Notes under the pieces: model-generated | What the model was told of the DNA's origin: nothing | Seen by the model: only the letters and a program-made list of their open reading frames with translations | Databases searched by the model: none | Part shown: one piece after another, positions 43,711 through 53,813 of the stretch | Layout of the letters: every line of letters starts with the position of its first letter | How positions within the stretch are numbered: position 1 is the stretch's first letter | Position numbers and translations under genes: made by a program | From: Thiothrix fructosivorans | GTDB taxonomy: Bacteria > Pseudomonadota > Gammaproteobacteria > Thiotrichales > Thiotrichaceae | Assembly (NCBI RefSeq): GCF_017349355.1 | Contig: NZ_JAFMPM010000006.1 | Coordinates: forward strand, 248,001 to 312,000 | Reading direction: 5' to 3' | Length of the DNA: 64,000 nt

Positions 43711-44721
43711 ATGTACCAAATTGGCACCACACTGACACAATTTATCCTAGAAGAACAACGTAAACACACGGGCGCAACCGGAGAATTCAGTTGCGTACTG
43801 AACGACGTTGCCCTTGCCTGCAAGAAAATTGCTGCATTGACGAGCAAAGGCGACCTCATCGGCGTACTGGGTTCTGCCGGTTCTGAGAACGTGCAGGGCG
43901 AAGAGCAAAAGAAAATGGACATCATCACCAACGATGTGATGATTGAAGCACTTTCCCGTGGTCATGCGGCGGCACTTGCCTCCGAAGAAATGGATGAAGT
44001 TTACCATTTGCCCGGTAATGTGCCACGCGGTCATTATCTGGTGACATTCGACCCGCTGGATGGCTCATCCAACATGGATGTGAATGTATCGGTTGGGACG
44101 ATTTTCTCCATCATCAAAGCGCCTGAAGGCGTGGAAAACCCGACCGCTGCCGATTTCATGCAGCTGGGTACCAAGCAAGTGGCGGCAGGTTACTGCTTGT
44201 ATGGCCCTTCTGCCATTATGGTCTTGACCACGGGCAAAGGCGTGAATATGTTTACGTTGGATAAAGATTGCGGCGAATTCTTGCTGACCCGCGAAGATGT
44301 GAAAATTCCTGCGGATACCAAGGAGTTTGCGATCAACGTCTCCAACCAACGTTACTGGGAACCGCCGATGCAGCGTTACATCGGTGAATGCTTGTTGGGG
44401 GTTGAAGGGCCGCGTGGTAAAGATTTCAATATGCGTTGGGTCGCGTCAATGGTGGCTGAGATTCACCGTATCCTCACCCGTGGCGGTATTTTCATCTATC
44501 CGATGGATAGCAAGATGAAAGCAGCAGGCAAAACCGGTAAGTTGCGCTTGTTGTACGAAGCTAACCCAATGGGGTTTATCGTTGAACAGGCGGGTGGTAT
44601 GGCGACTACGGCTTATTCACGCATTATGGAGCTCCAGCCGACTGATTTGCACCAGCGTGTGCCGGTGGTGATGGGTTCACGTAATGAAGTGGAACTGGTC
44701 ACGGGTTATCATAACGCCTAA
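43711..44721 (+). CDS. fbp: Class I fructose-1,6-bisphosphatase
   Basis: The gluconeogenic and Calvin-cycle phosphatase acts in the cytosol. The 336-residue protein has [38 protein letters not shown] (metal-binding aspartates), [10 protein letters not shown] and [28 protein letters not shown] is the usual start and has GAGAAG upstream; an extension of 11 codons to 43678 was rejected. Confidence 0.95.
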   Translation: MYQIGTTLTQFILEEQRKHTGATGEFSCVLNDVALACKKIAALTSKGDLIGVLGSAGSENVQGEEQKKMDIITNDVMIEALSRGHAAALASEEMDEVYHLPGNVPRGHYLVTFDPLDGSSNMDVNVSVGTIFSIIKAPEGVENPTAADFMQLGTKQVAAGYCLYGPSAIMVLTTGKGVNMFTLDKDCGEFLLTREDVKIPADTKEFAINVSNQRYWEPPMQRYIGECLLGVEGPRGKDFNMRWVASMVAEIHRILTRGGIFIYPMDSKMKAAGKTGKLRLLYEANPMGFIVEQAGGMATTAYSRIMELQPTDLHQRVPVVMGSRNEVELVTGYHNA

Positions 44722-44728
44722 GTTAGGT

Positions 44729-44760
44729 AGGGGCGGTTTGTTTGCCGCCCCTCATTTTTT
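44729..44760 (+). terminator. Intrinsic terminator of fbp
   Basis: AGGGGCGG-tttgtttg-CCGCCCCT is a perfect 8-bp stem followed by CATTTTTT, starting eight bases after the fbp stop and ending at the convergent methyltransferase gene. Confidence 0.88.
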
Positions 44761-44761
44761 C

Positions 44762-45355
44762 CTACCGACTTTTTTCGGCATACGATACGGTGTACGACTG
44801 ACCTTGTTTGAGCTTATCGAAATTACCGAATACTTCCTTTAGATTGCGCTTCATGTACTCGCGTAAGCCGTTAATCGTCACGATATACACGCGCCCGCCC
44901 GGTTTGAGGTGGTGCTTCATGTCGTGCAATAAAATGCTCATCATTTCCTTGCCCACTTTCGCGGGTAGGTTAGACGCAATCACATCAAACCGCGCATCTT
45001 TGTCGAGGTGCTGAAAACCGTTGCTGAGCATGGCGCGGGCATTCGCGAGCTTATTCACGCCTGCGTTGCGATTTGCGTATTCGACTGCCATGAAATCCTT
45101 ATCCACCATCAAGGTTTGACCTTGTGGGGCAAGTTTTGCCATCACCAAGCCGACTGGACCATAGCCACAGCCGAGGTCAAAGCAATCATCGGTCGGGTTG
45201 ATTTTCAGGTATTTCAACAACAAATCCGTGCCGTCATCAATTTCACGCGGAGAAAAGATCCCCCACGTTGATAGAAAAGTGAAATGCTGCCCACACAGTT
45301 CCGTATCAAAACGGATGTCGTCACGCAGGCTTTTGGTGTAAGGAATATCAGCCAT
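44762..45355 (-). CDS. Class I SAM-dependent methyltransferase, RsmC-like
   Basis: The 197-residue protein carries the MTS domain: HFTFLSTWGIFSPREIDDGT, the SAM loop CFDLGCGYGPVGL, and SNLPAKVGK, a variant of the NPPF/NPPY motif of guanine-N2 rRNA methyltransferases such as RsmC and RlmG. It lacks their N-terminal half and is nearer to the short RsmC-like family. It abuts the SirB2 gene (1 bp apart) on the same strand. Confidence 0.8.
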   Translation of the reverse strand: MADIPYTKSLRDDIRFDTELCGQHFTFLSTWGIFSPREIDDGTDLLLKYLKINPTDDCFDLGCGYGPVGLVMAKLAPQGQTLMVDKDFMAVEYANRNAGVNKLANARAMLSNGFQHLDKDARFDVIASNLPAKVGKEMMSILLHDMKHHLKPGGRVYIVTINGLREYMKRNLKEVFGNFDKLKQGQSYTVSYAEKSR

Positions 45356-45733
45356 TTATAGTATTGCCGGTAAGAGGTTTTTCGCGAATAGGAAGGTGTA
45401 CGCAAACGTCGCTGCACCTACCAACCATAAGATGACCGCCGCTGCTTTGTCCAAGCCCGGTTTCAGCGCAATCACGCCCAACACCACGTACACAATCAAG
45501 CCAATCGCTTTGATAATGACAAAGTTATCAACACCGTGCGCGGTGCTCACAAACGCTAACCACAAGCCCGTGCCCAGTAAGATCAGCATCGACAGCGACG
45601 CGCTAGCAAGAGCGGCTTTGCCCGTGACGGCGGGATTATCGGTTAACATCCAGATACCCCGAATCAGGTAAAGGGCGATGGAAAGTAGCGCGACGATGGC
45701 GTGTATTTTGATGATTAAGGTGTTGGTATCCAT
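45356..45733 (-). CDS. SirB2 family membrane protein
   Basis: The 125-residue protein has four membrane helices with the family pattern IKIHAIVALLSIALYLIRGIW, GLWLAFV and LKPGLDKAAAVILWLVG. SirB2-type proteins are of unknown function. It lies 12 bp after the purK start region on the same strand and may belong to the same transcript. Confidence 0.78.
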   Translation of the reverse strand: MDTNTLIIKIHAIVALLSIALYLIRGIWMLTDNPAVTGKAALASASLSMLILLGTGLWLAFVSTAHGVDNFVIIKAIGLIVYVVLGVIALKPGLDKAAAVILWLVGAATFAYTFLFAKNLLPAIL

Positions 45734-45745
45734 GTGGTGTGTGCC

Positions 45746-46873
45746 TTATTGCAATTGTTGGAAAATGCGTCCCGCTTCTGCCAGTGCGTCGTCAAGTTGC
45801 GGCGCTAGTGTGCAGTAATGCCCCATCTTGCGAGCGGGGCGGGCTTCGTGTTTGCCGTACAAGTGTAGCTTGGTATTTGGACTTTTCAGCAAGGCTACCC
45901 ATTCTGGTTGCGTGTCGTGCCACAAATCGCCGAGCATATTGACCATGACGACGGGTGAAAGCAGTTCGGTTGCGCCGAACGGCAGTTCGCAGACCATGCG
46001 TACTTGTTGCTCGAATTGCGAGGTGATGCACGCATCGAGGGTGTAATGCCCGCTGTTGTGGGTGCGCGGTGCCATTTCATTCACCAGCAATTCGCCTTGG
46101 CGGGTGACGAAGAATTCCACGGCCATCACGCCCACAAAATCGAGTTTTTGCGCCATGCGCGTGGCGGCGGCTTGCGCGGCTGCGACGAGTGCGGCATCAA
46201 TTCGGGCGGGTACAATGCTCTGGTGCAAAATGCCATTGCGGTGTTCGTTTTCGGCAACGGGAAAACAACGCACTTCACCGCCAACACTGCGGGCGAGGAT
46301 GACCGAAATCTCACGTTCCAATTCCACCCGCTGTTCGAGCACACACGCCACACCGTGCAATTGGGCAAACGCGGCTTGCGCTTCGGCAACCGAATGCACT
46401 GTCACCTGCCCCTTGCCGTCGTAACCCATGCGGGCGGTTTTGAGAATGGCGGGAAATTGGATGCTGTGGGGTGCAGCCGCAATGTCCGCTGCGGTGTGAA
46501 TCGCCGCAAACGGCACAGGCTGCAAGCCACACGCTCGCACGAATTCCTTTTCCACAATGCGGTCTTGCGCCATTTTCACGGCATGGGCAGACGGGCGTAC
46601 TGGGCAGAACCGTGCGAGGAATTCCAACGTTTGCGCGGGAATATTCTCGAACTCGGTGGTGATCACATCGCAGCGTTGCCCGAAAGCGGTGAGTGCGTCA
46701 TCGTCATCGTAAGCGGCAATAATGTGGTCGTCAGAGAGTTGTGCGGCAGGGCTGTGAAAATCCGGTTCGAGGATAATCACGCGGTAGCCGAGGGTGCGGG
46801 CGGCGACGGTAAACATGCGTCCGAGTTGCCCGCCGCCGAGCATTCCGATGGTTGATCCGGGGAGTAGTGTCAT
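45746..46873 (-). CDS. purK: 5-(carboxyamino)imidazole ribonucleotide synthase
   Basis: The ATP-grasp enzyme carboxylates AIR in purine synthesis. The 375-residue protein starts GSTIGMLGGGQLGRMFTVAA, has ILKTARMGYDGKGQ and VLEQRVELEREISVILARS in the ATP-grasp core, and VNEMAPRTHNSGHYTLDAC near the metal site. purK usually follows purE directly; here an unrelated ATPase gene of 1.2 kb lies between them. Confidence 0.94.
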   Translation of the reverse strand: MTLLPGSTIGMLGGGQLGRMFTVAARTLGYRVIILEPDFHSPAAQLSDDHIIAAYDDDDALTAFGQRCDVITTEFENIPAQTLEFLARFCPVRPSAHAVKMAQDRIVEKEFVRACGLQPVPFAAIHTAADIAAAPHSIQFPAILKTARMGYDGKGQVTVHSVAEAQAAFAQLHGVACVLEQRVELEREISVILARSVGGEVRCFPVAENEHRNGILHQSIVPARIDAALVAAAQAAATRMAQKLDFVGVMAVEFFVTRQGELLVNEMAPRTHNSGHYTLDACITSQFEQQVRMVCELPFGATELLSPVVMVNMLGDLWHDTQPEWVALLKSPNTKLHLYGKHEARPARKMGHYCTLAPQLDDALAEAGRIFQQLQ

Positions 46874-46925
46874 AAAGTGTCGAGTAAGCTGGGGTTACGA
46901 AATAACAGATAAGGATACAGGAAAT

Positions 46926-48170
46926 TCATGCTTTCTCCACTCCCCACCACAGCGACAACGGCACGGCGAAGAGCCGTTCACCAAACGGCACGAGTTCGCG
47001 CCCGCTATACAGCACGATGCCGCGTTGAAACAGGTTGGATTCGGTTTCTTGCAAATGCCGCAAGCCTTTGAAATCTTTGCTATCTATGGTCGCGCTGGCT
47101 TTGACTTCAATACCCGTGAGTTTGCCCGCCCGATTTTCCAGCACGAAATCGACTTCTATATCGCTTTGAGTGCGGTAGTGCCATAACGATAAACGCTGGG
47201 CAGAAAATGTCAGGTGTTTGAGTAATTCACTGAGGACGAAGGTTTCGACTAGCCCGCCGAGTACATTGGGTTCGTGCTCGATGCGCTCCAACGAAGTGTG
47301 GGTAAGATACGCCAGCAAGCCGCTATCCGGCAAAAAGATTTTCGGGGCTTTCACCATGCGTTTGCCGAAATTGCGTTCCCACGCGGGGAGGCGATACACC
47401 AAAAACAGGGTTTCCAGTAAAGTGAAGTAGCGCTTCAGAGTGGATTGTGCCAAGCCGCTGGTGCGGGCAAGTTCGGCAAAATTCAGCAGTTTGGCACTGC
47501 GCGTTGCCAGCAATTGCAGCAAGTGTGGGATTTCGCTGAGTTGCTCAACGTGGGCTAACTCACGCACGTCACGGTACAAAATCGCTTGTAGGTAATTGTC
47601 GAACCATGCCGCTCGCCGCCGGGTTTGCGTGCGCCCCACGGCTTCAGGGAAACCGCCCGCCAGCAAGCGTTCCAGCAGCATGGCGCGTTCACACGGGGCG
47701 ATCGTCACGCTATCCAGTGCGCCATCGAACAGCCAATCCGCCCAGTTGAAGGTGGGGGAATGCGTAATTTCAGCACTGGAGAGCGGTAATAACGACAGCA
47801 CTTCCATGCGTCCTGCCAGTGAATCCGCCAGTGTCGGCAATAACATGACATTCGCCGAACCCGTTAGCAGGAAGCGTCCGGCTTGGCGGTCACGGTCAAC
47901 CGCTGCTTTGATGGCAAGAAATAACGCGGGGGCGCGTTGCACTTCATCCAATGCCACCTTGCCTTGCAGACCTGCGATAAATCCCGCCGGATCACTCTGT
48001 GCGGCGGCTAACACAGCATGATCATCCAGCGTCAGGTAGCGGCGCTGCTGCGTTTTTGCCAGTGTTTGCGCCAAAGTGCTTTTGCCCGTTTGACGTGCGC
48101 CATTGAGCAATACCACGGGGGTATCGGTGAGCGCTTCGTGCAGCAGTGGGGTGATGTGGCGTGTATACAT
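46926..48170 (-). CDS. AAA ATPase with DUF4143 domain
   Basis: The 414-residue protein has an N-terminal AAA domain (VVLLNGARQTGKSTLAQTLA, Walker A near residues 25-32; KVALDEVQRAP, Walker B). A winged-helix region follows, then the C-terminal DUF4143 region (YRTQSDIEVDFVLENRAG, then GIEVKAS), whose pattern is like a PD-(D/E)xK nuclease site. Such ATPases are common, sporadically distributed and of unclear function. It sits between purE and purK on the same strand, as if inserted into the purEK operon. No repeats or transposase were seen at its edges. Confidence 0.82.
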   Translation of the reverse strand: MYTRHITPLLHEALTDTPVVLLNGARQTGKSTLAQTLAKTQQRRYLTLDDHAVLAAAQSDPAGFIAGLQGKVALDEVQRAPALFLAIKAAVDRDRQAGRFLLTGSANVMLLPTLADSLAGRMEVLSLLPLSSAEITHSPTFNWADWLFDGALDSVTIAPCERAMLLERLLAGGFPEAVGRTQTRRRAAWFDNYLQAILYRDVRELAHVEQLSEIPHLLQLLATRSAKLLNFAELARTSGLAQSTLKRYFTLLETLFLVYRLPAWERNFGKRMVKAPKIFLPDSGLLAYLTHTSLERIEHEPNVLGGLVETFVLSELLKHLTFSAQRLSLWHYRTQSDIEVDFVLENRAGKLTGIEVKASATIDSKDFKGLRHLQETESNLFQRGIVLYSGRELVPFGERLFAVPLSLWWGVEKA

Positions 48171-48216
48171 AACCGTGAGTATAGCTCAGGAAAATCAGCC
48201 AGTGAGTGGTTGATTT

Positions 48217-48723
48217 TCAGTTATCCGGTGGGAGCGGCATATTCATCGCGCACTGGCGCTGTTCTTCACGGAATTGCGCCAACTTTTCCGCCAGCACCGG
48301 GTCGTTATTCGCCAACATTGCCACAGCAAATAGCGCCGCATTCGCAGCACCCGCTTCGCCAATCGCAAACGTGGCGACGGGAACACCTTTGGGCATCTGT
48401 ACAATGGAATACAGGGAGTCTATCCCGTTCAAAGCACGGCTGGTGACGGGTACGCCTAAAATCGGTAAGGTGGTTTTTGCGGCTAACATGCCGGGCAAGT
48501 GCGCTGCGCCGCCAGCACCCGCGATAATGCACTTTAGACCGCGCTCGCGAGCGGTTTCTGCGTATTCAAACAGTAAATCGGGTGTACGATGGGCGGAAAC
48601 GACGCGGTATTCATGCGCAATACCGAATTTTTCCAATTGTTCAACGGCCTTGGACATCACGTTCCAATCGCTGTTGCTACCCATGACAACCCCTACCACT
48701 ACCGCCGAATTGGGTTGAGTCAT
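48217..48723 (-). CDS. purE: N5-carboxyaminoimidazole ribonucleotide mutase
   Basis: The enzyme converts N5-CAIR to CAIR, the step after PurK. The 168-residue protein has [45 protein letters not shown] and [19 protein letters not shown], all PurE class I marks. AAGGGG lies about eight bases before the ATG at 48723. A hairpin GAAAATCA/TGATTTTC (48190-48218) follows its stop, without a T run. Confidence 0.95.
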   Translation of the reverse strand: MTQPNSAVVVGVVMGSNSDWNVMSKAVEQLEKFGIAHEYRVVSAHRTPDLLFEYAETARERGLKCIIAGAGGAAHLPGMLAAKTTLPILGVPVTSRALNGIDSLYSIVQMPKGVPVATFAIGEAGAANAALFAVAMLANNDPVLAEKLAQFREEQRQCAMNMPLPPDN

Positions 48724-48801
48724 GAAGCTCCCCTTATTTCTCTGCAAAATCTGATATTATAACGCGATGTACCTTTTACGCACTAACTAACCGCAACCTT
48801 A

Positions 48802-49701
48802 ATGAATACAAATAGTAACCCAAGCAGCGTTCTTGAGACGCACATCACCTCCCTGCCGTTGATTGCACGGGGCAAAGTCCGCGATATTTACGCCGTCGAT
48901 GACCAGCACATGCTGATCGTGACCACGGATCGTTTATCGGCATTCGATGTGATTATGCCGACCCCGATTCCGCAGAAGGGCGTTATCCTCACCCAAGTGG
49001 CGAATTTCTGGTTTGGCTTGCTGCATGACGTGATTCCGAATCACTTGAGCGACAAAACGCTGGATGATCTGCCGCTGACGGCGGATGAAAAAGCGCAATT
49101 GCAAGGGCGCAGCATTATCGTGAAACGCCTCAAGCCCTTGCCGGTGGAAGCGATTGTGCGCGGTTACTTGATCGGTTCTGGCTGGAAGGATTACCAGCAA
49201 ACCGGCGCAGTGTGCGGTATCGAATTACCCGCAGGTTTGCAGATGGCAGACCGTTTGCCCGAACCGATTTTCACGCCCTCCAGCAAAGCCGACGTGGGCG
49301 ATCACGACATCAATATCAGCTTTGCCGATATGCAAACCCGCATTGGCGCAGACCTCGCCGAGCAAGTGCGCAGCGTGAGTTTGGAGCTGTATCGCCAAGC
49401 GGCGGAATACGCCCTCAAACGCGGCATTATTATTGCTGACACCAAGTTCGAGTTCGGGCTGGATGCGGAGGGCAAGCTGGTATTGATCGACGAAATCCTC
49501 ACGCCCGATTCTTCACGTTTCTGGCCTGCTGATCAGTACAAACCCGGCATTAGTCCGCCATCGTTTGACAAACAATTTGTGCGGGATTATTTAGAAACGC
49601 TGGATTGGGGCAAGGTCGCGCCGGGGCCGGAATTGCCTGCGGAGATTATGGAAAAAACGGCGGCTAAGTATCGGGAAGTTGCCGACTTACTCACAAAATA
49701 A
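48802..49701 (+). CDS. purC: Phosphoribosylaminoimidazole-succinocarboxamide synthase
   Basis: The enzyme joins CAIR and aspartate, the step after PurE. The 299-residue protein is the longer form of the family, with [64 protein letters not shown] and [17 protein letters not shown]. It is divergent from purE, with about 78 bp between the starts, so purE-purK and purC may share control. Confidence 0.95.
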   Translation: MNTNSNPSSVLETHITSLPLIARGKVRDIYAVDDQHMLIVTTDRLSAFDVIMPTPIPQKGVILTQVANFWFGLLHDVIPNHLSDKTLDDLPLTADEKAQLQGRSIIVKRLKPLPVEAIVRGYLIGSGWKDYQQTGAVCGIELPAGLQMADRLPEPIFTPSSKADVGDHDINISFADMQTRIGADLAEQVRSVSLELYRQAAEYALKRGIIIADTKFEFGLDAEGKLVLIDEILTPDSSRFWPADQYKPGISPPSFDKQFVRDYLETLDWGKVAPGPELPAEIMEKTAAKYREVADLLTK

Positions 49702-49730
49702 CCAAAAAACTAACAACACAGGAATAAGCC

Positions 49731-50747
49731 ATGCGCGTATTGATCACAGGGGTAGCGGGATTCATCGGGATGCACCTCGCCTTGCAATTGCTGCAACGCG
49801 GCGATGAAGTTGTTGGTATCGACAATTTCAACGATTACTACGATGTGACCTTGAAAGAACGCCGTTTGCAACGGGTGATCGACGCGGATGCGGCGGGTAA
49901 ATTCAAGTTCATTCGCTTGGATTTAGCCGACCGCGCTGGCATGGCGAAGCTGTTTGCGGAAGAAGGCTTGGATGCGGTGGTGAACCTTGCTGCGCAAGCT
50001 GGCGTGCGTTATTCCATCGACAATCCGCTGGCTTACATTGACAGTAATCTGGTGGGGTTCGGGCATATTCTGGAAGGTTGCCGTCATAACGGCGTGAAGC
50101 ATTTGGTGTATGCCTCGTCCAGTTCGGTGTACGGCGCGAATGAATCCATGCCATTTTCGGTGCATGATAATGTGGATCATCCGCTGTCACTGTATGCCGC
50201 TTCCAAGAAAGCCAATGAGTTGATGGCACACACGTATTCGCATTTGTACGGTTTACCGACCACGGGTTTACGCTTTTTCACGGTGTATGGCCCGTGGAGT
50301 CGCCCGGATATGGCGATGTTCAAATTCACTAAAGCGATTTTGGCAGGTAAGCCGATTGATGTGTTCAACTACGGCAAACACCGCCGCGATTTCACTTATA
50401 TCGACGATATTGTGGAAGGCGTGATTCGCACGCTGGATCATACCGCGACAAGCAATCCAGCATGGAGCGGGATGCAGCCTGACCCCGGTACGAGCAAAGC
50501 CCCGTGGCGCGTTTACAATATCGGCAATCAAAATCCGGTGGAGTTGATGGACTACATCCGCGCCATTGAAGATGCACTGGGCATGAAAGCCGAGCTGAAT
50601 TTGCTGCCGCTGCAACCGGGTGATGTGCCGGATACTTACGCCGATGTGGATGCGTTGGTGCAAGATGTGGGCTATCGTCCGAGTATGTCGGTTGACGAAG
50701 GGACACGCCGTTTTGTGCAATGGTACCGTGAGTACTATCAGGTTTAG
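49731..50747 (+). CDS. NAD-dependent nucleotide-sugar epimerase, UDP-glucuronate 4-epimerase type
   Basis: The 338-residue SDR enzyme begins [20 protein letters not shown] (Rossmann GxxGxxG). It has the catalytic YAASKKANE and the family marks [39 protein letters not shown] and [16 protein letters not shown], which group it with UDP-glucuronate 4-epimerases (LpsL/CapI-like). It would supply galacturonate for surface polysaccharide. It follows purC by 29 bp. Confidence 0.88.
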   Translation: MRVLITGVAGFIGMHLALQLLQRGDEVVGIDNFNDYYDVTLKERRLQRVIDADAAGKFKFIRLDLADRAGMAKLFAEEGLDAVVNLAAQAGVRYSIDNPLAYIDSNLVGFGHILEGCRHNGVKHLVYASSSSVYGANESMPFSVHDNVDHPLSLYAASKKANELMAHTYSHLYGLPTTGLRFFTVYGPWSRPDMAMFKFTKAILAGKPIDVFNYGKHRRDFTYIDDIVEGVIRTLDHTATSNPAWSGMQPDPGTSKAPWRVYNIGNQNPVELMDYIRAIEDALGMKAELNLLPLQPGDVPDTYADVDALVQDVGYRPSMSVDEGTRRFVQWYREYYQV

Positions 50748-50767
50748 GTTGTTAAAGGGGTTTGCAG

Positions 50768-51811
50768 ATGCAGGGTACGCAACATGCGCGTTGGTTTGAC
50801 CGCTTACTGGGACGCGCCCCGGATTATGTGAGCTTTGGACTGGTGATCGTGTTTGGCTTTTTGCTGGCACGCCTAGCATGGCTATTCTTTCCCGCTGACC
50901 CTTTGGCGCTGAGCAGTACGCCTGATGCAGGGATGGGTAATAATAATCCCGTGACCCAGACGCAAAGTTTGGGCGATAAGTTAGCCAGCTACCATTTGTT
51001 TGGGCAGTATCAAGTCGATAGTACGAAACCCGTCACTGCGCCTATTCAAAACACCCAATTGGCGTTGAAACTGCAAGGCTTGTATGCCCCCGCTAAGGGC
51101 GCAGGTTTTGCGGTCATCGAAGAGGGCGGTAAGCAGTACACCTTTGGCATCGGCGAAAACATTGGCGCATCGGGGGCGGTGTTAGAGCAAGTGTTAGGCG
51201 ATCATGTCTTATTGCGGCGCAATGGTTCGTTGGAAAAGCTGGTATTGCCAAAACTAGGGCAAGGCAGTAGCCGCAGTGCGCAGGCTGGTAGCGGGAATTT
51301 GCCAACGGATTTACCCGTGCCTACACCGGACTTTGCCCCACCGCCAGCAGAAGCGGAGATGATGCCGCCGCCGGAAATGTTTACGCCGACTGACGGGGCG
51401 ATTCCGCCGCCGCAGAATGAGCAAATGCCACCACCCGAACAGCCACCCGAACAGCCACCCGAACAGCCACCAATGGTCGAGCCAGCGGCGGAGGGTGATG
51501 CAGCCAATTTAGGGGATTTCCGACAAGCCGTGCTCAATAACAATATGCGCTTGATGGAGGTCGCCAGTCCGCAACCGTATGAGCGCGATGGTAAGTTTCT
51601 CGGCTTTCAGTTAAGCCCCGGCAGCAATGTCGCGATGTTTAACCAATTAGGCTTGCAAGCAGGTGATATTGTCACCGCAGTGAATGGCACGACGCTGGAA
51701 AACCCCGCGATTGCCATGCGTTTATTGCAGGAAGCTGCCACGGCTTCACAGGTCAATTTGAACATTACCCGTAATGGTCAGGAAGTCTCGTTACCCATCA
51801 ATTTCCAGTAG
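50768..51811 (+). CDS. gspC: Type II secretion system protein GspC
   Basis: The protein of about 347 residues has an N-terminal cytoplasmic tail, a membrane helix near 20-40 (VSFGLVIVFGFLLARLAWLFF), an HR domain (LKLQGLYAPAKGAGFAVIEE, LLRRNGSLEKLVLP), a proline-rich linker and a C-terminal PDZ domain (FQLSPGSNVAMFNQLGLQAGD). GspC links the inner-membrane platform to the secretin GspD. No other gsp gene is in the window. The ATG at 50768 has AAAGGGG eight bases upstream. Confidence 0.85.
   Translation: MQGTQHARWFDRLLGRAPDYVSFGLVIVFGFLLARLAWLFFPADPLALSSTPDAGMGNNNPVTQTQSLGDKLASYHLFGQYQVDSTKPVTAPIQNTQLALKLQGLYAPAKGAGFAVIEEGGKQYTFGIGENIGASGAVLEQVLGDHVLLRRNGSLEKLVLPKLGQGSSRSAQAGSGNLPTDLPVPTPDFAPPPAEAEMMPPPEMFTPTDGAIPPPQNEQMPPPEQPPEQPPEQPPMVEPAAEGDAANLGDFRQAVLNNNMRLMEVASPQPYERDGKFLGFQLSPGSNVAMFNQLGLQAGDIVTAVNGTTLENPAIAMRLLQEAATASQVNLNITRNGQEVSLPINFQ
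51431..51466 (+). repeat. Three tandem 12-bp repeats in the gspC linker
   Basis: CCACCCGAACAG is repeated three times without change, encoding PPEQ repeats in the proline-rich hinge between HR and PDZ domains. Being in frame, copy-number change would alter linker length without disrupting the protein. Confidence 0.8.
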
Positions 51812-51847
51812 AGTCTGCGTTGCTAAGCTGTTCGCGGTAGACTAAAC

Positions 51848-52574
51848 CGTACTCACATCTGGAAGCCGATGCTGCACGAAATTGCTTCCGGCAGCATGGA
51901 TTACACGCTGCACGAAATCGACTACCTTGCCCAAGCGCATTGGCATCATTTTCGCTACCGCATTGGCGCAATGACCGGCATTGACCGTGAGCAACAACTG
52001 GTGCATGTCGCCTCCCATCAGGATGAAGATGGCAAACCTGTTACCCAAGAACGCAGCTTCCCTTACGATACGTTGGTGATTGCGATTGGCAGCCGTACCA
52101 ATGACTTCAAAATTCCGGGCGTGGCGGAACACGCGATTCAATCAGTTGCTTGTCAAACCGACCTTGCAAACAACGCGGGATGACAATGTGTTTGTGTTCG
52201 GCGATTGTGCCGCCGCCCCGTGGCTGGGCGAACCTGCCGGAACGCTGATTCCCCCTCGCGCTCAAGCAGCGCATCAACAAGCTGTGCACCTCGCCAAGCA
52301 GTTACGCCAGCGTTTAGACGGCAAACCGCTGGCGGATTTCCACTACCACGATTTTGGCTCACTGGTGTCGTTGGGAGAAAATTGGGCGGTTGGCGGGTTG
52401 ATGGGCAATCTTGCCAAGGGAACGTTGTTCGTGGAAGGCTATATTGCGCGTTTTATGTACAATATGCTCTACAAAAAGCACCAAGTGGGTCTGCACGGCT
52501 TTTGGAAAGTCGCGCTGAATTCGGTATCAGGGTTTATCCGCCGTAGCACCACGCCACGCATCAAACTGCATTAA
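51848..52574 (+). pseudogene. Type II NADH dehydrogenase (NDH-2) remnant
   Basis: The remnant begins mid-protein with THIWKPMLHEIASGSMDYTL, so the N-terminal FAD-binding part is absent. It continues to YDTLVIAIGSRTNDF and GVAEHAIQ, then jumps, with a frame change near 52145, to QLLVKPTLQTTRDDNVFVFG and runs to the normal C-terminus (GFIRRSTTPRIKLH). About 200 residues including the NADH-binding domain are missing. Two deletions make this a clear pseudogene. Confidence 0.88.
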
Positions 52575-52664
52575 CCGCATACCCAGACTTTCATGACTTT
52601 ACACAAGCGGTAGCGGGGACGAAGCGTGCTACACTGAAACAAGAACATTAGGGAGTGATGTGTC

Positions 52665-53813
52665 ATGCGCTTATCCCGTTTCTTGTTGATTGTGCCGCTC
52701 CTCGCCGCTGGCGGTTGGTGGGTTTGGCAACAACAACACCCCACCGCGTTAGACGTCAGTGCCGCTAGCGTTAGCCGTGGCGTGGTCGAATCCAGCGTTG
52801 CCAATACCCGCGCTGGTACGGTGAAAGCCTGCCGTCGTGCCAAACTCTCGCCGTCTATGGGTGGGCAGATCAGCGTACTCCCCTTTGCCGAAGGTGCTCA
52901 CGTCAACACGGGCGATGTCTTGTTACGCCTGTGGAATCACGATTTGCAAGCCAATGTGGAGGCGGCGGATAAAGGTGTGCAAGCGGCACGCTCACAACGT
53001 AGCGCGTCCTGCTTGCAAGCCGCTGAAACCCGTCGCGCTGCTGATCGCGCCAGTCGCTTACGCCAATCCGCCAGCATTTCGGTACAGGAATTGGATAAAG
53101 CTAGCACGGCGGCTGCGGTTACGGAGGCTACGTGTCAAGCCGCCGCCGCTCAAATTACCCTCACCGAAGCGCAGCTCAAAGCGACACAAGCGCAATTGGA
53201 ACGTACCGTATTGGTTGCGCCGTTTGCAGGGGTGATTGCTGACATCAATGGCGAACTCAACGAATACGTCACACCTTCGCCGCCCGGTATCCAGACCTTG
53301 CCCGTGGTGGATTTGATTGAGCCGGGGTGTTTCCTTGCCAGTGCGCCGATTGATGAAGTCGATGCGCCCAATATCAAAACGGGCTTGCCTGCCCGCATTA
53401 CCCTCGATGCTTGGCGTGGGCGTGATTTCCCCGGCAAGGTGACACGCGTCGGTTCTTACGTGATTGATCTGGAAAAACAGGCGCGGACGGTGGAAGTCGA
53501 ACTCGCGTTTGATAATCCTGCCGACCTCCAGGATTTGCTGGTCGGCTACAGCGCGGATGTGGACATTATTCTGGAAACCCGCCCCGACGTGTTACGCATC
53601 CCTACCGAAGCGTTGTTCGATAAGCACTACGTGTACGTACTCACTGATGCGGGCAAGCTGGAAAAGCGCAAGATTGGCGTGGGTTTGAGCAACTGGAGCT
53701 TTACCGAAGTCACCGATGGGGTGGCGGAAGGTGCGAGTATCGTGACCACGCCGGGGGCGGCTGGCGTTGCCGAGGGCGTGGCGGCGCAAGCGCAGGAAAC
53801 CACGGATGAATGA
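52665..53813 (+). CDS. Periplasmic adaptor (HlyD/MacA-like) of an ABC exporter
   Basis: The 382-residue protein has an N-terminal membrane anchor (FLLIVPLLAAGGWWVW), a lipoyl half-motif (GGQISVLPFAEGAHVNTGDVL), a Cys/Ala-rich helical hairpin, the second lipoyl half (VLVAPFAGVIADINGELNEY) and beta-barrel domains. It links an inner-membrane pump to an outer-membrane channel. Its stop overlaps the start of the ATPase gene (ATGAATGA), forming a four-gene operon. Confidence 0.86.
   Translation: MRLSRFLLIVPLLAAGGWWVWQQQHPTALDVSAASVSRGVVESSVANTRAGTVKACRRAKLSPSMGGQISVLPFAEGAHVNTGDVLLRLWNHDLQANVEAADKGVQAARSQRSASCLQAAETRRAADRASRLRQSASISVQELDKASTAAAVTEATCQAAAAQITLTEAQLKATQAQLERTVLVAPFAGVIADINGELNEYVTPSPPGIQTLPVVDLIEPGCFLASAPIDEVDAPNIKTGLPARITLDAWRGRDFPGKVTRVGSYVIDLEKQARTVEVELAFDNPADLQDLLVGYSADVDIILETRPDVLRIPTEALFDKHYVYVLTDAGKLEKRKIGVGLSNWSFTEVTDGVAEGASIVTTPGAAGVAEGVAAQAQETTDE

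Noticed and set aside
48190-48218. Hairpin GAAAATCA/TGATTTTC after purE as a terminator
   Set aside because: The stem is A/T-rich and no T run follows on the minus strand, so termination is doubtful.
51431-51466. Tandem 12-bp repeats as a possible CRISPR or phase-variation tract
   Set aside because: There are no spacers and the units are in frame and encode a proline-rich linker; copy change would not switch the gene off.
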